Below are positions 1-7,863 of a stretch of 64,000 nucleotides of DNA, in pieces. The position numbers and the translations under genes were made by a program. The DNA is taken from the NCBI GenBank assembly GCA_964548365.1, contig CAZJRD010000010.1:10468-74467 (forward strand). Direction: 5' to 3'. The notes under the pieces were generated by a model. That model saw only the letters and a program-made list of their open reading frames with translations. It searched no databases and was not told the DNA's origin. Position 1 is the stretch's first letter. Each line of letters begins with the position of its first letter. This stretch comes from B46-G9 sp964548365 (GTDB lineage: Bacteria > Desulfobacterota > DSM-4660 > Desulfatiglandales > Desulfatiglandaceae).

Positions 1-2
1 TT

Positions 3-947
3 TTTATCGGCGGGGGCTACACGCCGGACAATTCCGCGGGAAAGGCCGTCCTGGCGATCCGGGTCGATGACGGCAGTGTGCTGCGGATATGGGAGAACGG
101 CGTCAGCGGGATAAGCCACATGAACTACTCCATCCCCTCCAACGTAGCGGTGGTGGATGAAAACGACAATGGCTTTGCAGATAAGCTGTACGTGGGTGAT
201 GTCGGGGGGCAATTGTGGCGTATTGGGCGCTTTACGGATGATGAAGACAGCCCCCTGCCGTTTCCAGAAGCGGATGAAAACATGAATGACTGGGAACCGC
301 ACATCCTGTTCAAGGCAGGCATACCTGGAGAGACGCCGGGCGTTCGGAAATTTTTCTTTCCGCCCAGTGTGGCCCTTGAAAAAGAGTATGATCTCCTGTT
401 CATAGGAACGGGAGATGTGGATGATCCCTGCAATCCAACCAGCTCGGACAGGATCTTTGCCATCAAGGATGCAAACGGTCTAGGAACAATGACAGAGTTG
501 GACCTGGTGGATATTACCACACCGCCACACCGGGTGCCGGACCTGGACGTGGATCAGGGCTGGTATCTGCCCCTGGTTGCGGGTGAAAAGATCCTGGCCA
601 AGGGGCTCGTTTTCAATGGGGTCTATTATGTGACCAGCTTCACGCCGACTGTGTCCGGAGGGACGGCGACACTCTATGGACTGAATTATAAGACCGGTGA
701 GCCCGCTCTTTTCGGGGCAACGTTCCCCCATACCCCGACGCGGAGCATGGAGATAGGGACCAGCATTCCTTCCGGCCCTGTAGCGGCCATTACCAGTTCC
801 GGACAGAAGATCCTTGTGTCCAAGACCCTGGCCACCCCTCCCGCTGAAAGGGCATTTCGGGGCGCCCAGGAGGCCGGCATACTTGCCATCAATCCCACCA
901 CCTTTCCCCCGGTGAATTTCTTTTATCTCTGGTGGATGCAGCACTGA
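3..947 (+). CDS. pilY1: PilY1/PilC-type pilus biogenesis protein, C-terminal part (partial)
   Basis: The reading frame is open from the first bases of the window, so the gene begins upstream and only about 314 C-terminal residues are visible. The text is typical of the PilY1 C-terminal beta-propeller: a GGGY blade start, a VPS/IPSNVAVVDENDNG segment followed by LYVGDVGGQLWRI, and GTGDVDDPCN. DENDNGFAD resembles the calcium-binding loop of PilY1. Family members are exported type IV pilus tip proteins that control extension and retraction and mediate adhesion. The protein ends soon after the propeller with FFYLWWMQH. No other pilus gene follows, so the rest of any pilus cluster must lie to the left. 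The family call is firm, the exact role is inferred. Confidence 0.8.
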   Translation, partial: FIGGGYTPDNSAGKAVLAIRVDDGSVLRIWENGVSGISHMNYSIPSNVAVVDENDNGFADKLYVGDVGGQLWRIGRFTDDEDSPLPFPEADENMNDWEPHILFKAGIPGETPGVRKFFFPPSVALEKEYDLLFIGTGDVDDPCNPTSSDRIFAIKDANGLGTMTELDLVDITTPPHRVPDLDVDQGWYLPLVAGEKILAKGLVFNGVYYVTSFTPTVSGGTATLYGLNYKTGEPALFGATFPHTPTRSMEIGTSIPSGPVAAITSSGQKILVSKTLATPPAERAFRGAQEAGILAINPTTFPPVNFFYLWWMQH

Positions 948-977
948 AAAACCGGCGATACAAGCGCTCCTTCTAAG

Positions 978-1176
978 CAAGCGGGGGTAAGCTTTTTTCC
1001 GTGACGAGCCTCCCAGGCTGGTATGTTCAGTGACTTATCCACGCCCCGCCTATAGAGGCTTATAGGCGGGACTCCGCATTTACTCCGCCAAGCGGAGTTC
1101 TGCGGCTTCCCCCATAGATAAGTCACGAAAATACGAAGCCCTTCCGACGGTCAGGAAAAAAGTTTACCCCCGCTTG
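978..1176. repeat. 199-bp nested inverted-repeat element between convergent genes
   Basis: Outer arms 978-1000 and 1154-1176 are complementary over 23 nt with a single G.T position. Inside them lie a perfect 10-bp pair (GTGACTTATC at 1030-1039 with 1117-1126), a perfect 10-bp hairpin (1045-1054 with 1061-1070) and a perfect 7-bp hairpin with a 3-nt loop (1082-1088 with 1092-1098). No credible coding sequence fits. It sits between the 3' ends of the PilY1-like gene and the convergent solute-binding gene. It could act as a bidirectional terminator or be a non-autonomous repeat; no transposase or target duplication is visible. Confidence 0.7.
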
Positions 1177-1204
1177 TCGGTGCAGCCTGCATTTGTGCAT
1201 AGGC

Positions 1205-2101
1205 TTAAGGCTGATCGAGGGTATCTCCGAGGGCTTTGGCAACACGCTGCAGGTTCCTGGCCCAGTCTTCGGCCAATGGATCAGCGGACAAGACACGCGC
1301 ACCTATGGCCCTGGCAATGATACGGGCGCTTTTCCGCGAGAACTGGGGCTGGATAAAGATGGCCCGCACCTTGTTTTTTCTGGCAAAACCGATCAATTCC
1401 TCCAGGTGCCTCGGCCCCGGAGCCTTCCCTTCCTTTTCAATGGCGACCTGCCGCAAGCCATAGGCATGGGCAAAATATCCCCAGGAAGGATGAAACACCA
1501 TGAAAGTCTTCCCGCGGGCCAGGGGAAGCAGGCTTTTCCGTATTTCGAGGTCAAGGTTTACCAGCTCATGGATAAACCGCCGGTAATTGGCTTCGAAATC
1601 ACCCCCGTGAGAAGGGTCAACCCGGGACAGTCCGTCTGTGATCGTTCGAGCCTGGAGCATGACCAGGGATGGAGACGTCCATATATGGGGATCCAGACCG
1701 TCAATGTCTGAGCCGGTCCTTGTTTTTTCGCCTCTCAGCCTTCCTTTTACCCCTGATTGCCAGAGAGGTTCTTTCGTAATCCCCTCATCCGTGCGTATGA
1801 TCGGAAGTTGTTTATAGAGCCCCATGAACCTCGGCAGCCATGTTTTTTCAAATGGAACCCCGATAGAAAAATAGGCTTTTGCTTTTGAAAGGGCCACCAT
1901 CTGCCCGGGTTTCGGTTCATAGGTGGCGGGACTTGCGCCCGGGGAAACCATGACCAGGACATGGACATGCTCCCCGCCCAATTTCTGCAGAAAATATTTC
2001 TGTGGCAGGATGCTGACAAAGACATCAAAGGGAGCAGCGGAAACATTGCCTGAAAAAGCTGTTGTGAACAGCAGCAGAAGGAGCGGTATCAGTCGTTTCA
2101 C
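1205..2101 (-). CDS. ZnuA/TroA-like metal ABC transporter substrate-binding protein
   Basis: A 298-residue protein with a GTG start (GAGAGGG upstream) and a cleavable signal peptide ending near SAA at about residue 23. Cluster A-I periplasmic zinc/manganese-binding proteins have this fold and deliver metal to an ABC permease. Visible ligands are the His of DPHIWTSP, the His of FHPSWGYFAHAYGL and an acidic residue in DPLAEDW. The usual first histidine (PHTFEP-type motif) is replaced: here the motif reads SPATYEPKPG, with Ala at the His position. No permease or ATPase gene is adjacent, so it must work with a transporter elsewhere or have another role. The His-rich loop common in ZnuA is absent. 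Zinc as ligand is inferred only. Confidence 0.85.
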   Translation of the reverse strand: MKRLIPLLLLLFTTAFSGNVSAAPFDVFVSILPQKYFLQKLGGEHVHVLVMVSPGASPATYEPKPGQMVALSKAKAYFSIGVPFEKTWLPRFMGLYKQLPIIRTDEGITKEPLWQSGVKGRLRGEKTRTGSDIDGLDPHIWTSPSLVMLQARTITDGLSRVDPSHGGDFEANYRRFIHELVNLDLEIRKSLLPLARGKTFMVFHPSWGYFAHAYGLRQVAIEKEGKAPGPRHLEELIGFARKNKVRAIFIQPQFSRKSARIIARAIGARVLSADPLAEDWARNLQRVAKALGDTLDQP

Positions 2102-2275
2102 GCGTATCTACCCTCTCAGAAAGAACTCGCCTTATGCCAACCATGTTTTCTAAAATTAAAGCTTTAACAGAGGGGTGTCAAGACGAAAGAGCTTGATGCT
2201 TGCGTTTTAATTCCGCAGTGCCTAGTATAAATTACGGGTGGAAACAAACTGGATCCTAAGACAAAAGGAGTATGG

Positions 2276-2461
2276 ATGATGAACGACGATCAGAAGGAAA
2301 CCCCGGAGCCAATGCAGGGGAGGATGGAAGCCCTGCGTGAATTGCCGGGAGATGTGCTGAGGACGCTGAGCAAGGAAGAGATCAATGCCTTTCTCTTTGA
2401 TGAGGTGTGGCCGGACAGCCTGAAGGAAAAGCTCAAGGGCTACATTGTAGCAGGAGATTAA
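2276..2461 (+). CDS. Small acidic hypothetical protein (61 aa)
   Basis: A short ORF beginning ATGATG, preceded by AAGGAG at 2265-2270 with good spacing, which makes translation credible. The protein is acidic, has no membrane segment and no cysteine, and is predicted mostly helical (LSKEEINAFLFDEVW, LKEKLKGYIV). I do not recognise a family. It is transcribed divergently from the solute-binding gene and convergently with the aspartic-protease gene, whose stop lies only a few bases away. Confidence 0.6.
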   Translation: MMNDDQKETPEPMQGRMEALRELPGDVLRTLSKEEINAFLFDEVWPDSLKEKLKGYIVAGD

Positions 2462-2467
2462 CCCGGG

Positions 2468-3694
2468 TTAAGGAGCTTCTTCTTTCTGGGAACCGGCGGT
2501 ACTGAGCGAGATTTTTTTTGCTTCCGCATCCACGGTGATGGTGAATCCCTGCAGAAAATCCATCCCCAAAATACCCTCGAATGAATCTCTTATCGGGCGC
2601 ATGTCGCAAACAGCTACCGGAAAGTCTTCTTTCGTGTGGGAGCCGACTTGCAGTTGAGGAATCCGCGCGAGAGGTGCACGGACCTTTCTTGTAAGGGTTT
2701 TGAGAAGGATAGTTCCGGTCCCGTCCGTGGTCAGGTTTACCTTTTCTGCCAGATTGGTAGAGAGAACCGTGATCCCCGCGCCGGTGTCGAGGAGCATCCT
2801 GGCCGTGATATCCCTGTTCAGGCGGACCATCACAATGATATGATCACCCAAAGTTTCGAAAGGAATGGCAGCTTGCATTTCCTTGGGATGCTCTGCTTTG
2901 CTTTCACTGTTTTCTCCTTGGCCCGGGGAAGCTGATTTATCCTGACCGGAAGGTTGTTTTTTCGAGGCGATAGCGGAGTCGGGTTGACTTTCTTCCCGGC
3001 CAAGACCTTCGACCTCCGTCGGAGAATAGAAAACGTAGATATCGTAGATACCTTTTTGCTCATCGGTTGCGAACTTCAAGAACCGGGCAAAGGCTTGGTC
3101 GGCCAGATCATATTCGGCATTGCGAAAATAAATGGCACCAAGACGATAGTAGGCAGGCGCAAACGCCTGGTTCAGCTCAATGGCCTTCTGGTAACAGGCA
3201 ATCTCGGCAGTGGAATCATCGTTCAGGGCTGTTCCCCTGTCAAACCACTGAAGCGCAGAGGGTGTCTCCTCCTTTTCTTTTGCTATTTGGCTGCCTTTTT
3301 CTTTTTTGGAAGGCGTCTCGGCCGCGGGCGATTGAGGGCCTGCGAGTGCTTGGGATTCAGTGGTGGCAACAGGCAACTTCTCTTTTTGTCCGTTGCTCCT
3401 GGCTGGCGACGATCTTTTCGGGGGCGAAGAGGCTCGCTTTGGTTTGATTACCCGGGAGGGTTTTTTAAGCTGAGTAACTGCAGGAGACGGGGATCGGACC
3501 ACGGTAAACCTTGTTCCTTTTTCCCGGTAAACCCTGCCGGTAAAGAGAGCGGCTCCGCCAATAATGATCAGGACGGATGCCAGGATGATGAGCGTTTTCT
3601 TTTTCTGTTTTTGATGATATTTCTTGACATGGACGCCGCACCGGGCGCAATAGATATCTTCAGGCTGGTTGAATCCACATTTCGGGCAGATCAT
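2468..3694 (-). CDS. Zinc-ribbon / membrane-anchor / TPR / retropepsin-like aspartic protease
   Basis: I start at the ATG at 3694, giving 408 residues beginning MICPKCGFNQ; a longer frame upstream lacks a good ribosome site, while an AGGGGG lies ahead of this ATG. Domains in order: a CPKC...CARC zinc ribbon (residues about 3-21), one transmembrane helix (about 35-53), a Lys/Pro/Ser-rich linker (to about 150), roughly two TPR units (FDRGTALND through ADQAFARFLKF), then a clan AA aspartic protease domain at the C-terminus with catalytic LLDTGAG and a second GILGMDF motif. The positive charges before the helix suggest the zinc ribbon is cytoplasmic and the TPR and protease periplasmic. Retropepsin-like proteases work as dimers. 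Substrate unknown. Confidence 0.8.
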   Translation of the reverse strand: MICPKCGFNQPEDIYCARCGVHVKKYHQKQKKKTLIILASVLIIIGGAALFTGRVYREKGTRFTVVRSPSPAVTQLKKPSRVIKPKRASSPPKRSSPARSNGQKEKLPVATTESQALAGPQSPAAETPSKKEKGSQIAKEKEETPSALQWFDRGTALNDDSTAEIACYQKAIELNQAFAPAYYRLGAIYFRNAEYDLADQAFARFLKFATDEQKGIYDIYVFYSPTEVEGLGREESQPDSAIASKKQPSGQDKSASPGQGENSESKAEHPKEMQAAIPFETLGDHIIVMVRLNRDITARMLLDTGAGITVLSTNLAEKVNLTTDGTGTILLKTLTRKVRAPLARIPQLQVGSHTKEDFPVAVCDMRPIRDSFEGILGMDFLQGFTITVDAEAKKISLSTAGSQKEEAP

Positions 3695-4050
3695 TGGGAA
3701 AGAATCCCCCTGAGCTGATGAAGCGCAGAGAATTTCCGTCGGGTTATCATGATGCCACCGAGAGGCCAAAGAAACGGAAACAGCCCCGGCAAGACACGAT
3801 CACCCGGCCGTAAAGGGAGAAACGCGATGCCGGAGCATTCTATTAGGCAATAATTGGGCGCAGGTGTCAATATTTGTTTTGGATCTTCCGGTTACAAGGT
3901 ATGGTCTTTTTCTTCGTGACTGGCCCGGGAGACTCGGAATCGAAGAAAAGATGCCATACCCTGTATCCCTGTGTTTCATGTTTGTCCATAGTACGGTTTG
4001 GTGGGATGAAGGTTTGTTTTTCATCGGCATGAAGTTTAAAGAGGAACTGT
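3695..4050. promoter_or_regulatory. Divergent intergenic region with a large imperfect hairpin
   Basis: This region separates the leftward protease gene from the rightward small KOW-like gene and should hold both promoters. Its clear feature is an inverted repeat, 3898-3916 paired with 3941-3960 (GGTATGG...TTCTTCG against CGAAGAA...CCATACC), with one bulged base and a GC-rich CCCGGG centre. As RNA this would form a roughly 20-bp hairpin in the leader of the small gene. No clear -10/-35 pair was found. Confidence 0.5.
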
Positions 4051-4230
4051 ATGCTGGAACCAGGTACAACCGTGGAAATGACAAAAGGCTACAAAGGCCT
4101 CAGGGGAGAGGTCCTGGAGAAGACCGGTTCTTCCTACAACCTTTACGTGGTCAAACTCAAAAACGGGATTCACCTGGTCGCCGGCCCCAGCGCGTTTGTG
4201 CCGGAGACCGGTGATAAGGAGCAACCCTAG
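4051..4230 (+). CDS. Small KOW/SH3-like protein (59 aa)
   Basis: A 59-codon ORF with ATG at 4051 and a GAGGA ribosome site six bases upstream. The protein opens MLEPGTTVEMTKGYKGLRGE and continues with VLEKTGSSYNLYVVKLKNG, ending FVPETGDKEQP. The pattern 'valine-glycine-rich strand, GYKGLRGEV turn, then YVVKLKNG' resembles a KOW or SH3-like small barrel as in ribosomal and NusG proteins, but this is a weak similarity by eye. It lies downstream of a long hairpin and convergent with the nucleotide-sugar dehydrogenase gene. Function unknown. Confidence 0.6.
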   Translation: MLEPGTTVEMTKGYKGLRGEVLEKTGSSYNLYVVKLKNGIHLVAGPSAFVPETGDKEQP

Positions 4231-4262
4231 GCGTGGCTGGATAACCTGGATGGGCTTTCAGG

Positions 4263-5909
4263 TCAGGCAATTCCCATTTTGCGTTTCCGGATCTTGTCTT
4301 TTATCCGGTTTATGTGCCCCCGACCGAGGCCTTTTACCTCACATCCCAGTTCAAAGTAGTGCTCTATCTTTTCGTCGTCCAGGATACCGAAGCAGTCTAC
4401 CACCGCAAGAGGGCCCCCAGCCATCTGGACCACTTCTTCGGGGGCAAGGTTCAGGTAGGGTTTGTGCCGCACTGCAAAGACCACCGCATCAGATCCCTGT
4501 AAGGCAGCTCTGAGGTCGGGCATCATGCGGAAATCCTGGAGGTGTTTCTGGTTTCTGAAAAACCTTGCCCAGCCTTTTCCTACCGCTGGATAGGTGTCTT
4601 GTTTTTCCAGCTCCCACCAGTGGTGGACATACGGGTCATGGGCGTGCACTTCAGCGCCCATTTCGGTGAGCTTTCGAATAATGATCTCAGAGCCGCTGTA
4701 GCGTGTATCTCCGACGTCCTCCCGGTAGGAAGCGCCGAGCAGAGTAACCTGAGATGCGGCCACGATCTTGCCCATATTTCTCATGGCATCCCTGACGAGC
4801 TGTGCCGCTCGCAGGGCCCGGGTGTCGTTAATATTGATGGCCTGGGGTGTGATCTTGAAGATATCGTTCTCAAATCCCATCAGGTGCCTGTAGGCCCAAA
4901 GGCCCAGGCCTCCGTCCTTGGGCAGGCAGTAGCCGCCGATTCCGGGACCGGGAAAGATAATGTTGTTGTGGGTGGGCCGCACCTTTATGGCCTGGACCAC
5001 CTTGATCAGGTCGACCCCGTTTGTTTCGGCAAAACGGCTCCACTCATCCAGGAAGGCGAGGATAGTCGCCCGGTAACTGTTTTCAACGATCTTGCAGGTC
5101 TCGCTTTCAATGGGTTTTTCCAGGACCGTAAGGGGAAATTCTTCCACGTTAAGGATTCCCGACAGGAAGCTCACCACCTTCTCCCGGCTTTCATCGTTTA
5201 TGCCGCTGCATACCCGCCAGAAATCCCTGATGGACCTGACATATTCCCTTCCCGGCATGACCCGCTCAAAACTGTGGGCAAGGAGGGGGTCGGAGTCAAT
5301 CCCGCGTTTCCTGAAGGCCTTCTTGATATGGGGGTAGGCGATGTACTCGGTGGTTCCTGGGGGGACGGTTGTTTCTATGAGCACAAGGCATTCAGGCGGG
5401 ATTTTCTCGCCAATGATCTTGAAACTATCCTCCAGGGCACTTATTTCAGCGTGGCCGGTGCTGAGATTGCCCAGTTCCTCCTTGATAAAGTCGCACTGCA
5501 CATCAACCACGAGCACGTCAGCAAAGACGAGGGCATCGTAACTGAACGTGGCGATGAGTGTCTCCTTTTCCCTCACACAGCGCTCGATCAGGGGGGCCAC
5601 CTCAGGGTCTTCAGCCTTGATGGGACAGACACCGCGGTTGAAGACCGGGATCTTCCAGAAACTCCGGGTGCTGGGCCGCTGCATGCCGATGACAAACTTC
5701 CCCGGTTTTCCGGTCTCCTTGTCCACCGAGTCAGCGCAAACGCCGGCCATGACCGCTCCCACGAAACCGAGGCCCATTACCACCACGATTTCAAGGCCTT
5801 CCGCCCTCTTCTCGGTTACCAGTTTTTCAAGACGTTCATATTCGGCCTGGTAGTCGTCCTCTTCAGGGATCTTGAATCCTTCGCCGTCCGGGCTGATGGA
5901 ATATTCCAT
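4263..5909 (-). CDS. UDP-glucose/GDP-mannose dehydrogenase family protein
   Basis: Members oxidise a nucleotide sugar C6 alcohol to a carboxylate in two NAD-dependent steps, supplying uronic acids for surface polysaccharide. I start at the ATG at 5909 (MEYSISPDGE, AAGGAG 12 bases upstream), giving 548 residues, longer than the usual 430-450 because of a hydrophilic N-terminal extension of about 40 residues and inserts in the first domain. The Rossmann motif is VMGLGFVGAVMAG, the central helix carries the conserved lysine in ETCKIVENSYRAT, and the catalytic cysteine is in GIGGYCLPKD. The C-terminal NAD/UDP-binding domain follows (LLGASYREDVGDTR). No other polysaccharide gene is adjacent, so the sugar cannot be named. 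Confidence 0.88.
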   Translation of the reverse strand: MEYSISPDGEGFKIPEEDDYQAEYERLEKLVTEKRAEGLEIVVVMGLGFVGAVMAGVCADSVDKETGKPGKFVIGMQRPSTRSFWKIPVFNRGVCPIKAEDPEVAPLIERCVREKETLIATFSYDALVFADVLVVDVQCDFIKEELGNLSTGHAEISALEDSFKIIGEKIPPECLVLIETTVPPGTTEYIAYPHIKKAFRKRGIDSDPLLAHSFERVMPGREYVRSIRDFWRVCSGINDESREKVVSFLSGILNVEEFPLTVLEKPIESETCKIVENSYRATILAFLDEWSRFAETNGVDLIKVVQAIKVRPTHNNIIFPGPGIGGYCLPKDGGLGLWAYRHLMGFENDIFKITPQAININDTRALRAAQLVRDAMRNMGKIVAASQVTLLGASYREDVGDTRYSGSEIIIRKLTEMGAEVHAHDPYVHHWWELEKQDTYPAVGKGWARFFRNQKHLQDFRMMPDLRAALQGSDAVVFAVRHKPYLNLAPEEVVQMAGGPLAVVDCFGILDDEKIEHYFELGCEVKGLGRGHINRIKDKIRKRKMGIA

Positions 5910-6145
5910 AATAAAAATGATGCTCCTTTCTTCCTCGGTATTAGCAGTATTGCCAGACCTTAATAAAATGCAAAAGCTGTGCCTCCCAGCCGAAAAAACC
6001 ATGAATCATGTCCAAATAATGGATATTCTTAAATGTGTCAAGAGAAATGGGCTAATATCCTTATCCTCTTTTGAGAATGGCAACCATCGGGTTGATTATT
6101 CCCGGCCAATGACCTAACATCGTCTCTGAAAGGAGGTATTATCGA

Positions 6146-6892
6146 ATGGCGACATATAGAATTCATCCCATCGTCCTGGGCACCAAGGCCTTTGATAAGG
6201 GAATGATGACCTACCAGTATGCCTATGGGCAACCCTATACCATCCCCATCTATTCCTGGTATCTCGAAGGCGGAGACAAAAAGGTCCTGGTGGATACAGG
6301 AGAGATGAGCCCCTTGCAATCCAGGGACAGGGAAGAAAAGATCGGTGGAAAGATCTATACGATTGAAGAGGGTCTCGGCCGATGGGGCCTGTCACCCGGG
6401 GATATTGACGTGGTTATACACACTCATCTCCACAATGATCACTGCGAAAACGACTATAAATGCACCAATGCCCGTTTTTTTGTCCATGAAAAGGAGTTGG
6501 AGACCATTCACGATCCTCATCCCCTGGATTTCCGGTACCTGGAAGACTATATCGAAGATGTGGAGGAAAACGGCCAGATTGAGACCGTGACCGCTGATGG
6601 GGAAATCCTCCCCGGCATAGAGGTCATGCACACACCCGCCCATACCCCCGGAGGTGTCACTGTGTTTGTAAAGACCCCTGGAGGCAGGGCCGCGATCACG
6701 GGTTTCTGTGTGATCAAGGATAATTTCTACCCGCCCAAGGAGATCACCGCCATGGAAATGGAGGTCATTCCCCCAGGAACAAATGTGAACCCTTATGAGG
6801 CCTATGATATCATGCTGAAGGTAAAGGAAATGGCCGATATTCTAATCCCGCTCCATGAGCCCCGGTTTGCCGCGGTGGACACCATTCCGTGA
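6146..6892 (+). CDS. MBL-fold metallo-hydrolase, N-acyl homoserine lactonase-like
   Basis: A 248-residue metallo-beta-lactamase-fold protein with an AGGAGG ribosome site at 6131-6136. The dinuclear metal motif HxHxDH is complete (HTHLHNDHC, residues 92-100). The third histidine is in HTPAHTPGG and the terminal His in IPLHEPRF. The order and spacing resemble the AttM/AiiA lactonase branch, which opens lactone rings, but many relatives act on other esters or thioesters. It overlaps or abuts the DUF2284 gene and both probably share one transcript. The quorum-quenching function is not shown by the sequence. Confidence 0.85.
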   Translation: MATYRIHPIVLGTKAFDKGMMTYQYAYGQPYTIPIYSWYLEGGDKKVLVDTGEMSPLQSRDREEKIGGKIYTIEEGLGRWGLSPGDIDVVIHTHLHNDHCENDYKCTNARFFVHEKELETIHDPHPLDFRYLEDYIEDVEENGQIETVTADGEILPGIEVMHTPAHTPGGVTVFVKTPGGRAAITGFCVIKDNFYPPKEITAMEMEVIPPGTNVNPYEAYDIMLKVKEMADILIPLHEPRFAAVDTIP

Positions 6893-6909
6893 TCCGGAAG
6901 AAGGATGCT

Positions 6910-7506
6910 ATGAATGCTGAAATTCTTCAGCAAGAGGCGATGCGGCTTGGCGCAACGGATTCCAAAGTGATCAAGGCAGCGGATATTCCCGTTGAAGATG
7001 CGATTGTGGAGATGTGTCGGCCCCCGGCCTGCGACGGCTACGGCAAGAGCGCTAACTGCCCTCCCTTTGTCATGGGACCTCCGGAGGCGAGGGCCTGGAT
7101 TTCCCAGTTCGATAAGGCCGTATTTTTCAAGATTGATGTGGAACCCGAACTCCTCTTCTCAGAGGAGCAATTTGGGCCATTTCGGGATATTTTCATGATC
7201 GTAGCGCGGCTTGAGCATCGTGCCATTGAACTGGGGTGGAAAGGTTCGAGGGGGCTGGGTGCGGGTTCCTGCAAGCCGGTTTTTTGCCCTGATGTACCTT
7301 GTGCGGCCTTAACTGGTGAAGGAAAATGCCGATTTCCTGATGTTGCCCGCCCGTCCATAGAGGCCCTCGGGGTCAATGTGTTCAAGCTCGCGAAAAGGGT
7401 GCACTGGCCGATCCATGAGATAACGCGCGCGACCGACCCCAAAGAGATCCCTTCCGCCCTGCTCACGGGGATTGTGCTGATAAGCACCGGAAAAAATGAA
7501 ATTTGA
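6910..7506 (+). CDS. DUF2284 predicted metal-binding protein
   Basis: A cysteine-rich soluble protein of 198 residues from the ATG at 6910, which has AAGAAGGA just upstream; an in-frame GTG at 6889 overlaps the preceding stop and is less likely. The DUF2284 signature is visible: PPACDGYGKSANCPPF near the N-terminus and GAGSCKPVFCPDVPC followed by GEGKCRFP in the middle. Such cysteine sets suggest an iron-sulfur or zinc site. The family is common in strict anaerobes but no activity is established. Only 17 bases separate it from the MBL-fold gene, suggesting co-expression. Confidence 0.8.
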   Translation: MNAEILQQEAMRLGATDSKVIKAADIPVEDAIVEMCRPPACDGYGKSANCPPFVMGPPEARAWISQFDKAVFFKIDVEPELLFSEEQFGPFRDIFMIVARLEHRAIELGWKGSRGLGAGSCKPVFCPDVPCAALTGEGKCRFPDVARPSIEALGVNVFKLAKRVHWPIHEITRATDPKEIPSALLTGIVLISTGKNEI

Positions 7507-7863
7507 GGTACAACACCCAGTGACTGAGAAAAGGAGTGCAAATTAAAGAGCTTGATTTATTGGAAGTTTCTTGATAAAGAAATAGCGAGAAACAAAACCC
7601 CGAACTTTCATCACCCATCAAGCCTTTACGGGGCATTGATGAGCCATGCTTTTCCCGTTGTTTGAGAGAAGATTCTCTTGTTCAATGTGCCACCACAAAT
7701 TCATACTTCCGGCATTCACCATTGGAGAGGCCATATCGGCTTCATCTTTGATTCCAGGAAAATCAAGATAGAGAAAGGAGGGTTAAAACGATATTTTTTT
7801 GGGAACAGGCAAAGAAAAGCCTGGTTTTTTGAAAATCCAGACATTTTTTAAAGGAGATGTACA
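7507..7863 (+). promoter_or_regulatory. Leader region of the TRAP transporter with terminator-like hairpin
   Basis: This 357-base region has no gene that I can support. Near its end CAGGC (7806-7810) pairs with GCCTG (7819-7823), followed by GGTTTTTT to 7830. The five-pair stem is short for a strong terminator, yet it stands only about 34 bases before the start codon, where it could stop read-through from the upstream genes or act as an attenuator. AAAGGAG at 7850-7856 is the ribosome site of the next gene. No clear sigma-70 pair was found. Confidence 0.4.

Noticed and set aside
923..1126. 67-codon minus-strand ORF inside the structured repeat
   Set aside because: It lies over perfect hairpins, has no ribosome site and no protein-like pattern.
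4542..5963. 473-codon open frame antisense to the nucleotide-sugar dehydrogenase gene
   Set aside because: It mirrors a gene with clear catalytic motifs, has no ribosome site and shows no protein family features.
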